A stretch of DNA of 64,000 bases. Origin: Lotus japonicus (Eukaryota > Streptophyta > Magnoliopsida > Fabales > Fabaceae). Under the pieces are notes generated by a model. It searched no databases and was not told the origin of the DNA. It worked only from the letters and a program-made list of their open reading frames with translations. Below, one piece after another: positions 1-15,975 of the stretch. Position numbers and translations under genes: made by a program. The stretch spans positions 45,126,066-45,190,065 of the forward strand of contig NC_080042.1 in assembly GCF_012489685.1 (NCBI RefSeq), given 5' to 3'. Every line of letters begins with the position of its first letter. The first letter of the stretch is position 1.

Positions 1-404
1 AGAAGTTAAGAGACGGATTCTGATGAGAGGTCGTATGAGTTCCAGGAGTAGGGTAGTATCTTTTGCAAGGAGGAGTGTGAGAGAGCGAAAGGATAATAGA
101 GGTCCAAACTTATTAAAGGTGTAGTAGACTTTAAGTCTGAGAATTCTTGTCCTAAGTGGATAAAATCTGGAGACTGTCAAACTTTGGATAGTAAACTAAG
201 GATTTGATTGACATGGGAGTGACAAGGTTAAGGACGGAAAGTTCTAGCCTTGAGTTGCAGACTGAAGGTTGTTATTTGTGAGAGAGTCACCAAGAACCTA
301 AGGGCAAACGAGACCTAGAGGATAGCTTATGTGAGGGAATGGCACTCCCAAGTTCCTCTGACACCAAGTTTCGAGGACGAAAATTTCTTTTTGGGGGGTA
401 GTAT
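1..404 (+). mobile_element. 3' end of the internal region of a Ty3/gypsy retrotransposon
   Basis: The sequence has no long open frame. It runs into a purine-rich tract (about 389-401, ending tttttggggggtagta) directly before a TGTAAGACCC LTR start at 405. This is the usual order for a gypsy element: degenerate end of pol or untranslated 3' region, polypurine tract, 3' LTR. The rest of the element lies left of the window. The lineage (Tekay/Del-like chromovirus) is inferred only from the very long LTR and its TGTAAGACCC / GGTGTTACA ends. Confidence 0.6.
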
Positions 405-1196
405 TGTAAGACCCAGGATTTTAGAATTAAAATAAATAATTAATTTCCAACTCACGCATAGGATTTTGTGTCCGCGTGAGAGGAACTTGACTTTCGTTTG
501 ATGATCGTGAAGGGAAACCTGAACAAAAGTTTACTAAATGAAATAAATTTATGAAGGAGAAAGTTCAGGAAAAGTCAAAGGTTTGTATCGAAGTCGATTT
601 AAGTTATAGCACGACTAATATCCGTTTTAAAACCTAGGACAAGAACCTTAGGAAATCAAACTATGTTCCACCCTTGGAACACTATAGGAATAAAATTTCC
701 AAAAAGTTCCACCCTTGGAACACTATGGGAAAAGTTCCAAAAAAATTTCAGAGAAATGTTAGAACTTCTCTTTTTCCATATATCACAATCGTTTCGAGGC
801 GAAACTCTAGGATCTACGAACGTCCGATTCCAATCATCGGAAGTTTGCCGAAACTGAAACCCTGGTATTTCAAAACCCTAGAATCACCCGACAATGAAGA
901 CTTTTTCTATTCGGAGCTTCAAACGAAGATTCCACACGCGTAGGCCCACTCTAATCGACGTTCCAAATCTTTCTTCAGAAGGAAGTTTCTGCATCCGAGG
1001 TCAAAATCAAAAAGTGCATAAAGTGCATTTTAAGCCAGTAAACATTAAAAACAAGCCTCGAAAACCAAAAATCATACTGATATTTCTTTGAAGAATTAGA
1101 AGATTCAGCGGGAAGAATATCGTGTCTAAAATACGTTGGAATTAGTAGGAAAAATCGGAATCGCGAAATAATCATTTTCTCGCGTTTTCAATTTCC

Positions 1197-1204
1197 TATA
1201 TATA
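1197..1204 (+). promoter_or_regulatory. TATA box of the gypsy LTR promoter
   Basis: TATATATA sits about 790 bp into the LTR. C/T-rich leader-like sequence starts 30-50 bp downstream, where the R region would begin. Inferred from sequence only. Confidence 0.5.
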
Positions 1205-2608
1205 GGACTTCAAAAACTCAAAAAAAAATCACACCTTCCTTTTCTTTCTTCTCCTTCTGCAGACCACGTTCTGTCTTTCTTTTCTTTTTCTTTTCATTTT
1301 CTTGTTGGTTGTGGGTGAGCTTGAGGGAGAAAGGAGGAAGAGTTTTTTTCCGGTTCTTGCCTGATCGTTGCTCTGTTCGTTGCTACGCGTAGGCCTCGAG
1401 GTACTGATGTTATTTCTTTCTTCTGATCTTTAAATTCCATCGCTTTTTGTTATGTCTTTCTGTGCTCCAAGTTTTGAGCTTTTTGTAAAACTGTCCAAAT
1501 AGGTTGATTTTAGTGTCTAAATATATTCTCTTCGTACCCAAGAGTACTTCTAGCGGATTTCATTTTGCCGAATGTCGCCGAAATGCTGCCGAAATTCATT
1601 TATGTAGAAAATACCCATTTTTGGCTAAAGTTCCGTCCTTTGGGCTTAAAACTCTCGACTAAGCTTAGCGTTAGTAGGATTAGTCGTCATAATCGTCGTT
1701 GGTATCAACCCCATCAAATTTATTTTTCGAAATTCTGATTTTTGAGTTTCCGAGCTAAAAATATTGACCAAAATACCCCTGCGACAGTTTTCGATTCGAT
1801 AATTTTTCTGAGAGTTTCCCTGGCCTAGATATCGCCTAAGAATACCTAGGAATTGATTTAGATCGAAGAAAAAGTTCGGAAACCCTATTTTACATAGTGG
1901 CCGAAACCTATTGCTTAGGGTACCGTGTCCAAAAATAATTTTTGGGTCTCTATGACCTGAGCCATTACGTAGATCTTTTGATTGTCGAAATTTTGGCGCT
2001 GGTTTCGTGTCATTCCGAGTTCTGTAGCTCGAGTTATGCTCGTTTTAGCGAACGAAGTTCTGTTGTCAATTCGTGCCTTAAGAGGAACTCTGAAGCTTTA
2101 AAAGCTTTCTTTCCGGTTTCGATTAGCGTTATTAGATAGTGTTACTTCTAGTAGGGCTTGTGTTGATGATTGTGTTTCCTTGTTCTAGGTTCACAACTTC
2201 CATGCCCAACTTCTACTCACGAAGGTAAGGGTAACTCGGTTTTAGCGTGTCCTTGAGTCTTGCCTGCTTTTATCGCACTGCATGCGTTTGAGATGAAGAT
2301 GTTTATATTGATTGGCATTGGATTATGATTATTATGCTTGCAATGTTGTATGCTTGCTTATATTGACTGTTTCTGAGGCTTGTGCCAAATGTTTTCTGAA
2401 GGCTTCGGCCGAGTAAACTTATTGAGACGTGTGTCTCCGTTTTCTGAGAGGCTTCGGCCGTTTACTGGTTTCTGTCATTAAACTGAGTTGGTATGCAATT
2501 GAATTGAGTTATGTTCGTTGATAATAGGAATAACATGTGGTTACTCCGAATTAATCATTGGTTTGGGGATTGTTGTTGACTGACTTGACATATAGGCTTT
2601 GGTCCTTA

Positions 2609-2838
2609 AGTGGCGATGAGGTGGGTGTGGTCCCACGTGATTGTCCCGTCTTTCGAGGCGTTATAAAGTGGCAATGAGGTGGGTGTGGTCCCGCGGGATT
2701 GTCCCATCTTTCGAGATGTTCTAAAGTGGCGATGAGGTGGGTGTGGTCCCACGCGATTGTCCCGTCCGGAGTGGCGTTAAATGGCAATGAGGTGGGTGTG
2801 GTCCCGCGTGATTGTCCCGTCTTGAGAGACGTTGCTGA
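2609..2838 (+). repeat. Four-copy tandem repeat (about 57 bp) inside the gypsy LTR
   Basis: Units start near 2609, 2667, 2725 and 2780, spaced 58, 58 and 55 bp. Each contains the core ATGAGGTGGGTGTGGTCCC followed by a GATTGTCCC segment. Copies alternate between tggcGATGAG and tggcAATGAG and between CCACG and CCGCG, suggesting a two-unit block that was duplicated. Confidence 0.85.
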
Positions 2839-3563
2839 TCGATCCATTTTGGTAGAAGCATATAGTTGCATTATAGGGAACTAACACCTAACCCTATGTT
2901 GTTGGATTTTAGTTATTAGTTTATTGATATCTGATTTGATGTTATATGTTAGGTTGTCGATATTTGAATTGATGTTATATGTTAGGTTGTCGATATCTGA
3001 ATTGATGTTATATAGTTGATATATGAGTTTAGTTATGTTGTTGGTTTATTTACCATGATAGGTAGTTAAATTTGAATAACATGATTTTCTCTTTCATACA
3101 TGGTAATTGTATGGAGTTAACCCTTTCTATTTGCTACTTGTTGTTTGGGCGCTTAACGCTATTAGGCGATGGAGAGCCTTCCGCTGAAGCTTAGCTGTTC
3201 AAGTTGGAGACCGTGACCGTGGGCGGTCGAGTAGAGGTGGATGAAGCAGTTGCTTCTCCCTTTTTGGTGGACTATGTCTGAGTTTCTTTTTCCTTCTGAA
3301 AACTCTGTTGTTTAAACCTTATATTCGCCACTTGTCTAAGTGAGCGTACTTACTTTGGAAACTTGTTCATGATGATGTATGACCCTATTATTATTATGTC
3401 GGGAATGGGTTGTTGAATAAAGTCTATGTTATATATTCAATTATGTTCAGCTGTTTCGAAAAGGAAAAAAAAAATATATTGTGTTTTCTCAGGATTAAGA
3501 AATAGTCCTTAGACTTGTTAGGTTACTAATGTGACTCCCAAGTTGAGAAACCGGGGTGTTACA

Positions 3564-4282
3564 ATACTGTTCAACCCAATTTAGTTTAGGGTATCAATAT
3601 CACATTTTTCGACCTTCACACATTCCCCATCAGTATATTCAGACCTAGGGTGAGTCACAAACTTCCCTCCATGAAAAATATTTACAGGTAAGTACCTAGA
3701 ATCCAACAACCACAGTAAAGACCTTCAATAAATTAACACCACCAACATATTCTATGTAGAAAACGACAGAGAAAAGGCCATAAAGGTACCTCGGAGGAGT
3801 GACCTGGTGGACCACAGCAGGAGCTACAAGGAGCGTTTGACTTGGATTCCCTGCGACAGAAGATCTTCCCCGTCCACGACCTCTCCTTCTCCATGCCACG
3901 CGCACCATCTTTGGCTGAGCACTGTTGGATTCAAAGCCTGAAGAAAACCAGGAACTTCAGGGGTTGAAGCCGCACCAACCTCACAATCTCTCTTCTCTTG
4001 CTAAGTTAGGATGACATTAGGGTAAAAAATTGGGGGAATCGTGTTTGTGTATTGAGGGGAAATTTCTGGGTAAAAAAAAATGTTAAAATGAAAAAGAAAA
4101 TCCACGTCACGGGCTCCATTTGGTCAAACTAACGGAACTTAACAGAAGGGGCTGGATCGCACGTTTTTGAAACGTTGGGGTGCCTGACCGCTACGTTTAA
4201 ACACGGGGGCCCCGATCGCTCATTTTTGAAACATCAGGGGCCCAAAATGGAATTAAGCTATATTTTTATTATAATTTATATA
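3564..4282. other. Intergenic stretch, no supported gene
   Basis: This lies between the gypsy LTR and the Mutator-like element. A 70-codon minus-strand frame (3696-3908) starts with an Arg/Gly-rich peptide but has no support as a gene. At 4150-4260 there are repeated GATCGC...TTTTTGAAACRT motifs that resemble degraded transposon ends. Confidence 0.4.
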
Positions 4283-9726
<5,444 letters not shown>

Positions 9727-10686
9727 CTCTGCAAAGTTGTTTATTTTTTAAACACCCAAATTTTACTGAGTTTTCACACGGTTTTTTTTATTAAAAAATG
9801 ATTTCGTTTTTTGATAATTTAGGCAAGTTAGTTTTAAAAAATGTAATATATTGATTCACTGTAACTTATATTTTAGCCTGTTGCCATTGTTTAGAAAGAT
9901 AATTGAGAGGTGTGGATGATATAATTTAGAGCATTTATACTGCTGCAGTTTGATGCCAACACTGTAGTTTTTGTATGTCTTTTATGTTTATGTTATTTAA
10001 TATTTTAGCTTTTTGCCTCCATGGCTTGAACTCCAGAGCCAAGGGATTCAATAATATATCATTCATTATGTTTTTTTTAAAAACTTTGTTTCAATGATAT
10101 ATCTTCACTTTATTTTCATGACCTTTTGAAGTGGTCCAGCTGTAGTACTCTACTCCCCCTATCATGAACATTCAATTATTATTTTTTTAACAAAATGTGA
10201 AAAACTAACTATAAAAGGATGTGCTGTAATGTGTCATTTAAAAATACAAAAAATAAAGGTTAGAAAATTTATTACTCTAAATTAATTATTTTATTTTATA
10301 GTAATGGTTTCTCTTTATTCTATATTTCTTAAGGAATACTAATGAGTGGTTTTTTTAACCTTCATTATTTATTAACTTTTTTACTTACTGCTAATCTAAT
10401 GTGTGTGTGTATATGTATATGTATGTGTGTATATTAGTGAAACAATATTTTGCGAGTGTAGTTTATCGAGTAGGTAATGAATATATACAGTATCATATAT
10501 TCATAAAGACATCCATGATATACATAGCTAGAAGTATAAATAAATTATACAACAGCCAACTCAAGCATTGGAAAGCGTTGGTGATAATGAAATTTATGTA
10601 CATAGATAACAATCATAACGAGTGACGAAGTTCCAACAGATAGTAACCCATGCTATTTCATGCTATTTGTCAATTCCTTCACATCC
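9727..10686. other. PRORS1 3' region and AT-rich intergenic DNA
   Basis: No gene is supported. It includes AT-rich 3' flanking sequence of PRORS1 and a short (GT)n/(TA)n microsatellite at about 10401-10436. An extra copy of aagttccaacag at 10628-10639 precedes the LINE; the sequence after it resembles the sequence after the LINE's 3' TSD, indicating an older local duplication. Confidence 0.6.
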
Positions 10687-10698
10687 AAGTTCCAACAG
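10687..10698. repeat. Target-site duplication of the LINE, left copy
   Basis: aagttccaacag here is repeated exactly at 11251-11262, immediately after the A-tail. This flanks the 5'-truncated LINE. Confidence 0.75.
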
Positions 10699-11250
10699 CA
10701 GCACCGCTGATCAACAACCTATGGTGTGGAGAAGACCGGTAGGACAGTTTATTAAGCTGAACTTTGATGCTTCTTGGACTTTGGCCACAGGTGCAGGTAT
10801 GGGTATGGTTGCGAGAAACTCACATGGTGAGGTCATGGCTGCAGCTACTAATGGTCCTGTAGGCGCTCCTTCATCTCTTGTTACAGAGGCTATGGCTTTC
10901 AGATGGTGTATTTCTTTGGCTCGAGATCTTGGTTTTTTCCGGGTGGTGCTCGAAACGGATTGCTTGCAACTGTTTGAGGCTTGGCAGCAGAACAAGCGTG
11001 GTGCTTCTTATTTGTTTTCTGTTTTAAATGACTGTAGAGCAATGGTCTCATTTTTTATTAGCTTTCATTTATCTTTTGTTCGCCGCTCTGGCAACGCAGT
11101 AGCTGATTCTTTGGCTACGAGCTCCTCAAAATTTTCCAACGTTGTTTGGATTGAGGAAGTTCCGCCAGAGCTTGACCTTTTGGTGTCTTCAAATGTTTTA
11201 GCCTCTATGACGCTTTAAGTTTTAATATATTATCCACTTTCAAAAAAAAA
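10699..11250 (+). mobile_element. 5'-truncated L1-type LINE carrying an RNase H domain
   Basis: The segment encodes the extreme C-terminus of a plant LINE ORF2: the RNase H-like domain of the reverse-transcriptase-like (RVT_3) family. The stop is at 11216-11218. All four acidic residues are visible: D in LNFDAS, E in VTEAMAF, D in LETDCLQL and D in GNAVADSLA. A short 3' UTR and a pure A-run follow, and the 12-bp TSD aagttccaacag flanks both sides. An open frame starts upstream at 10622, but only the part from about 10699 belongs to the LINE. The domain is undamaged, so the insertion is probably young. The A-tail and TSD make a domesticated host gene unlikely. Confidence 0.8.
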
Positions 11251-11262
11251 AAGTTCCAACAG

Positions 11263-12106
11263 TTATTAAACCATGCTTGATATTTTTATGTGGTGCCAAA
11301 GTGAATTATTCATCCAAGTTCCACATTAAGTAGTGTGAAAAAGAAAGATTTAGAGAAAGTAGGCATTCATTTAAGTACCACATCAAGTAGTATGAAGAAG
11401 AAGTGAAAAACTACTATAAATATGGAGAGTTATGTTAGTTTATTCCAAAACAACACTAACCCTTTATATGTATTTGGGTAGTTGTGTGACTTTGTGAGAG
11501 TTTGCAATAAGGTGACCTTAAATTGCATCATTGTGAGGATGTGTAATTTTGTCCTTTAATTGTATTGTGAGGGTTCACAATTATGTACTCAAATTACATT
11601 GAGATAGTTTGCAGTTTTGTTCCAATAAAAAGTTGAAGTAAAATGTATGTCGAACTACGTTAAATTTTTGAGATTTTATTTTTTTGCTTCTTATGGATGT
11701 GTTTATGCATGAGTCGAGATTTCATATTTTGATTCACAACAAGTGGTATTAGAGGTTAGATTCCGATTAAAGGAGGAAAAGAAATTGAGGTTCTGATCAA
11801 GGGAGGACGAGAAATAATGTACTGCATTGCACCGGCCATTTGAAGAGAGTTCATAACTCATGAAGGATTCACGAAGCCTAAAAGAGAAGACACGATAGTC
11901 AAAAAGTGCTCATTTTGTAAATGTGGTTAGTCATGAAAATCATATTTTACTTTGAGAAGATGATGTTATGACGAAGAGAAGAAATTTGAGACTCTGGGTG
12001 AATGAAAGATATGTTGTTCTAAAGCGGATATTCATTCAAGTCCTACATTAAGTAGTGTCAAGAAGAAAAAGTAGAGAAATTGAATACACTCATTAAAGTC
12101 CCACAT
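11263..12106 (+). mobile_element. Degraded copia-like LTR and primer-binding site
   Basis: TGGTATTAGAG at 11744-11754 resembles a primer-binding site for initiator Met-tRNA (TGGTATCAGAG with one change), directly after an LTR-like end (ttcacaaca). A motif like CATTCAAGTCCCACATTAAGTAG occurs three times (about 11310, 11370 and 12030). No coding region follows. This reads as the 5' end of a decayed Ty1/copia element; exact LTR limits are not visible. Confidence 0.4.
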
Positions 12107-13158
12107 AGGGATGACAATGGGTCTCGAACCCATTGGATAACCGCTAAAAATATCCACAATGGGTAGGGTAAAAACCCGCTAGATGGGTATGAGGTTGGTA
12201 TGGGTAAAACCCGAAAAAAATAGTGGGTGCGTGTGCGGGTAGGGGTACTATAGTATCCAACCTTCCCCATACCCGCACTATTATATTTTTATTATATAGG
12301 GTTAAATATGTTTTGGGTTCCTGACTTATACACCAGAATCTAAAATAGTCCCTAAAAAATAAAATTCTCTTTTTTAATCCCTAACAAATTTTGTGTGATA
12401 GGAAAAGGTCCTAGTAACGTAAAAATGCTTATTTAGGATTATAAGACTCCATGGAAATGGAATTTAGGCGAGGGAGTCTCAATCAACACAGTGGTGTGCA
12501 ACGAGTTTGAATAACACACAATCAGGCAATGACCACGCTCCCAGGCAACTCGGAGGTCATGGCAGTTGAATGATTTTACTTGTTAAATATTTAGATAGTC
12601 TTTTGTATTTTAATTTAATTCTTTTTTATTTTATAATAGTAGTTACTAGTATTGATCTCGCGTGATGCACATATGGAATAAGAATATTAATAAATGAATA
12701 AATGATAAATTGAACTCAAATTTAAGCTAGTAAATTAGCAAGTGTTATTCAATTATTGGTTCAAATATTCTTATAAACCACATTCAACCACATTCATTGT
12801 TGTTAAACACACATTTTCTTTACTATCAATCATAAGAACTTTCAACTTTTTTTTGGTTATAACTCTCGCTCTAGGGGTTGAGGATGTTAGTATGTTAGGA
12901 TGTGTTTGTATGTTAGGATTTCAATGTGTGAAAAACTAAGTGTTTATTCATATGTTCCATGCTTATATTTACAGTGTTTGTGACAGTTATTGTAACGCAC
13001 AATTATGTTTACCTTATGGTATGTTTACATGTGTTGTATGGTTACGTTTACCTTGTGCTTGTGTTTGATTGTTGCGATTTTGTATGGATTATTGCTTGGT
13101 TTACACACATTGTCTCTTAAGGCCGCAGATATCTATTCGCACTTTAAAGTACGTTACT
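12107..13158. other. Non-genic repeat-derived DNA
   Basis: From 12107 the sequence tagggatgacaatgggt... with later gggta/acccgc motifs resembles a hAT-type non-autonomous element, but no matched end or TSD was found. At about 12298, gggttaaatatgttttgggttcctgac resembles a single terminal repeat of a legume MITE. No gene is supported. Confidence 0.35.
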
Positions 13159-13224
13159 AACGCACTTTAAAATGTGTTCACTTCACACTCAAAAGTGCGT
13201 ATCGAACACATTTTAAAGTGCGTT
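13159..13224. repeat. Perfect 21-bp inverted repeat with a 24-nt loop
   Basis: The arm at 13159-13179 (starting aacgcactttaaaatg) is exactly reverse-complementary to 13204-13224. Related CGCACTTTA motifs lie on both sides (about 13137-13150 and 13235-13255), so the palindrome sits in a small family of the same word. Confidence 0.85.
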
Positions 13225-13565
13225 ATTGCGTTTGCGTTAGTAACGCACTTTAGTACAGCAGTAAACAATACAAAATAAGAACATAACAAATGAAATGATA
13301 AAATTCATTTGTTAAACATAATAACAATAATACATTTATCCATTTATTAAACACAAAAACAGTAGTACATTTATTCGTGTATTAAACATAACAACAGTGG
13401 TACATTAACAATTATTTCTGATTGGGCTATTGGGTACAAGTAGTTGAACAAGAGAAACAAGTTAATTCTTAAGCTGCTTGAGAATTCTAAATTCGAAGAA
13501 ATTAACAAAGGTGAGAAGGTCTCAGTCTTTATTTCTTGGGTGTGGAGGTTCCAGTATGGATATTC

Positions 13566-13703
13566 TTTGCACATGTCCGGAAGCGAATGTCAAAGACTTT
13601 GCAGAGAGACCTTAATGAGCAACCAATGCGCCCAATTGAGCTCTATCATGATGCTTCTATAATTACAAATGGTCTCCAAAGAGCATTTTCTACTGGAGCA
13701 TGG
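13566..13703 (+). pseudogene. NRPD2: Fossil exon of the second-largest subunit of RNA polymerase IV/V
   Basis: A 46-codon stretch reads FAHVRKRMSKTLQRDL, then RPIELYHDASIITNGL, then QRAFSTGAW. These match the region shared by plant NRPD2/NRPE2 proteins, the common second subunit of Pol IV and Pol V in RNA-directed DNA methylation. The combination of QRDL, RPIE.Y.DASI.TNGL and FSTGAW is closer to NRPD2 than to Pol II or Pol III subunits. Upstream, 13444-13500 encodes NKRNKLILKLLE in another frame, resembling the preceding NKRLELA.ELLE segment. Homology stops after TGAW, and the frame closes at 13739. No other exons are seen, so this is a broken copy, not a gene. Confidence 0.6.
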
Positions 13704-13739
13704 ATTCATATATTTAGCTACTTTGTGTGTTCTGAATAA

Positions 13740-15072
13740 GGAATGATTGTCACCCCCTAAACTAGCTACTTTGGTGTTCTAAATCTGAATAGCCAAATTC
13801 AAAACACGCAAAGTAGCTAATGTTGGGGATCAAATGCAGAGACCACCAACTATCTAAGCACAAGAAAGAATGCAGAAAGAGAGAAAGGGAGAATGAATGG
13901 ATGAAGAATTGTGTGAAAATGATAGGTACACGGGGTTAGCTAGTTAGTATTAAATTTTATTATTAGTATCTTTTATCCAGTCAACATTAGATTTTATATT
14001 TTATTATTATATTTTATTAGGTTTAGCATAATTAGAGAGTGAGTATAAATAAGTGAGTTAGAGAGACTATTGGGTATCTTTGTTTTCACTTTGGAATTAG
14101 GGTTTAGAGAGCGTTGGGTCTCTCTGGTTATTGGGAGGGTGTTTGGGATCCCTTTCCTTGTATCTTTCCCCCAATTCCTATTTGGGAACTAGGGTTGTAC
14201 CATTTAATAATATCAGATTTGGTTGGTTTCTATAAGAAAATGAGGCTATTTCTATAAATACTATTTATAGAATCTGAATTACCATAGGAATTAATGAATT
14301 AACATAGGAATTAATGGTCAAATTAGTGTGTAACATGTGCTTTAACTGAATATTTGGAGTTTGAGAAATTGGAAGTTTCGGAATATGCATTAGTTATAGT
14401 CAAAGCGGCTGGTGCAACTACGCACTTTTAACTGCGTAGGCTACGTAGTTAAAAGTGTGTAGTTCACGCGGCTTGAAGGTGCGTAGGTTACGAAATTTGA
14501 AAGTCCTTAGTCTACCCAGTTACAAGGTGCAATCTACAAAAAAATTTAAGGGTGTTTTCAAGTTTTAAGACTTCATGGAAAATGGAACTAAATGTCGGGG
14601 TGAGAATGAAAACTACCATATATCTATTCTATTCTAGTTCAAGAGCTAAAGAGTAAATACTTCGAGAGCTAAAAATAGACTCATTCTCTGTCAAAGACAG
14701 AGTGAAAACATGACATTAGGAGGGCTCAACAGTTTATTTGAAGAGAATCATATATGTACCAAACTAGGCAAGATAACTATTGCAGCTCAATCTTCACGCT
14801 TTTCAGATGCAAATTTTCTCTGAGTAGGACAAGGCGTCACAAATGCTATAGTAGAAGGACAACTGCATAGCATGCCCATTGCCCACCCTTCAAAACCTCA
14901 TTGGGAGTTTACATCCAAGGTGACTCTGCCACACCAATGACGGTCACTGCCCTCCCTAAGCTTCTGGAAATGAAGTACTGCCCTTTCAACACTCTAGAGT
15001 CTAGACAGTACACACAAGCGATCTCAATCTCATGATCTCATCATCATGTGTCAGCTGTCATCCCTGTTTAAC
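13740..15072. other. Non-genic DNA with a long palindrome
   Basis: No gene is supported. The stretch at 13930-14230 has TATA-like and leader-like features of an old LTR but no clear ends. The palindrome at 14416-14464 is listed separately. Confidence 0.45.
14416..14464. repeat. 49-bp near-perfect palindrome
   Basis: The arm at 14416-14439 (aactacgcacttttaactgc...) pairs with 14441-14464 with two mismatches around a single central base (g14440). It shares the word CGCACTTT with the inverted repeat at 13159-13224. Confidence 0.8.
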
Positions 15073-15507
15073 GGGAGTTGGGTTTGGGGCCCCCCCTATG
15101 GGGCTCCCCGCCCCACTTAAAGTGGGAAAATTACTGGAACGCCCCTCTTTAATAGAATACGGAAGACACATTTCCGTATTGAATACGGAAGTCTAATTTC
15201 CGTATTATATTAGTATGTAAACCGGCAAGGGTTTATTCAAACCCATTTCAAACCCATTTCCGTATTTTGCCAAGCTCTTCTCCCCTCTTCAACCTTCGAT
15301 CTCTGTCGCTCCCCTTGCTTGAACCGTGTACTTGAAAGGTTCCATCATCTCCATCAAAGCTCTTCACAACCCCATTCTCAGAATTGAAACCTTTCCGTAT
15401 GCAGTTAAATTGAATACGGAAAGTACCTTTCCGTAGGGCACTTTTGAGTTTAAAAAAAAAAGGGTGGGGCGCGCAGCCCCATAGGGGAGGCCCCAAACCC
15501 AACTCCC
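15073..15507. mobile_element. Small TIR transposon with 9-bp target duplication (Mutator-like)
   Basis: The 435-bp element starts gggagttgggtttggggc and ends with its reverse complement; the TIRs run about 42 bp with two or three mismatches. The 9-bp duplication ctgtttaac flanks it exactly (15064-15072 and 15508-15516), as expected for the Mutator superfamily. The interior holds repeated TTCCGTATT/AATACGGAA words, some arranged as palindromes. There is no transposase. It lies about 185 bp past the PPR stop codon. Confidence 0.85.
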
Positions 15508-15700
15508 CTGTTTAACCATCAAACGAGGAGATTGTAGAAAACCTTAATTTTCTTTCTACAAACTGGGATCCAGCTAGTCACGTACATAACATCAAATAAA
15601 ATAACAAAAACAGTAGAATGCTCACCATGGATTCAGCAATACATGTACAATTCCAAATGACAATGAGCAAGTTAATGGCTCCGATGTCTCCATCCCTAAT

Positions 15701-15802
15701 TTAAATATATTTCTCATGAGCTCCTTTGTTCAAGCGCAGTTGTTTCGCTTTTCTATCATGAGTGCATCCTTCATTCTCTATTCTCTTGTAAATAATGGGA
15801 AC
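15701..15802 (-). CDS. Last coding exon of a PPR gene (downstream of a 15 kb transposon block)
   Basis: Read on the minus strand from a TTAG acceptor, this exon encodes 33 residues and a stop: VPIIYKRIENEGCTHDRKAK..., ending HEKYI. It matches the usual end of P-class pentatricopeptide repeat proteins (VP.IY..ME..GC.PDRKA). The reading phase (0) agrees with the PPR exon at 31135-31206, which would end KKFD-E before VP. The two exons are now separated by the Tork composite in the intron. PPR proteins bind organellar RNA. Only the C-terminus is visible, so the specific member cannot be named. The gene may be non-functional (see the upstream exon). Confidence 0.6.
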   Translation of the reverse strand, partial: VPIIYKRIENEGCTHDRKAKQLRLNKGAHEKYI

Positions 15803-15959
15803 CTAACCATAACATTATAAGCATGAAAAAGGTAACAAGGTCTTACAGCATGAGTTTATTCTGTCTATCACAATGAAAATTGCAGATTATTGGAAAACAA
15901 TAATAAAACAACTATCTAATGGGAGTAAATGACAGCAAAATAGTAACACTAACAACAAG

Positions 15960-15965
15960 TCAGCA
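15960..15965. repeat. Left target-site duplication of the Tork composite
   Basis: tcagca here matches tcagca at 31128-31133 directly after the right-most LTR. Copia elements normally make 5-bp TSDs, so tcagc plus one chance base is likely. The PPR intron reads continuously across the two sides once the block is removed. Confidence 0.75.
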
Positions 15966-15975
15966 TGATACCACT
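15966..15975 (-). other. Stub of a Tork primer-binding site outside the left-most LTR
   Basis: tgataccact is the reverse complement of AGTGGTATCA. It is the same two-base spacer and start of the Met-tRNA primer-binding site found next to the LTRs at 22846-22858 and 26880-26892. Here it is followed by host DNA, not gag. Confidence 0.7.

Larger units (their letters stand above)
405..3563 (+). repeat. 3' LTR of a Ty3/gypsy (Tekay-like) element, 3159 bp
   Basis: The LTR begins TGTAAGACCC and ends GGGGTGTTACA, so it has TG...CA termini. Its length of about 3.2 kb is long and fits the Tekay/Del lineage. It carries a TATATATA box at 1197-1204. Pyrimidine-rich leader-like sequence follows, then a tandem array at 2609-2838 and shorter repeats at about 2937-3010. 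No long ORF is present; the small open frames here are incidental. The left target duplication is outside the window, so the 5 bp after 3563 (atact) cannot be confirmed as a TSD. Confidence 0.75.

Noticed and set aside
2551..2871. 106-codon ORF over the gypsy LTR tandem repeat
   Set aside because: The frame is open only because of the tandem repeat; the peptide is simply the repeat translated.
3696..3908. Arg/Gly-rich minus-strand ORF (70 codons)
   Set aside because: Short, no supported splice partner and no recognised domain; it may be a piece of a transposon-related gene, but evidence is too thin.
10622..11218. A 198-codon ORF that could be annotated as a host RNase H-like gene
   Set aside because: The coding part is followed by an A-run and flanked by a 12-bp target duplication, so it is a 5'-truncated LINE; the first 25 codons are flanking DNA.
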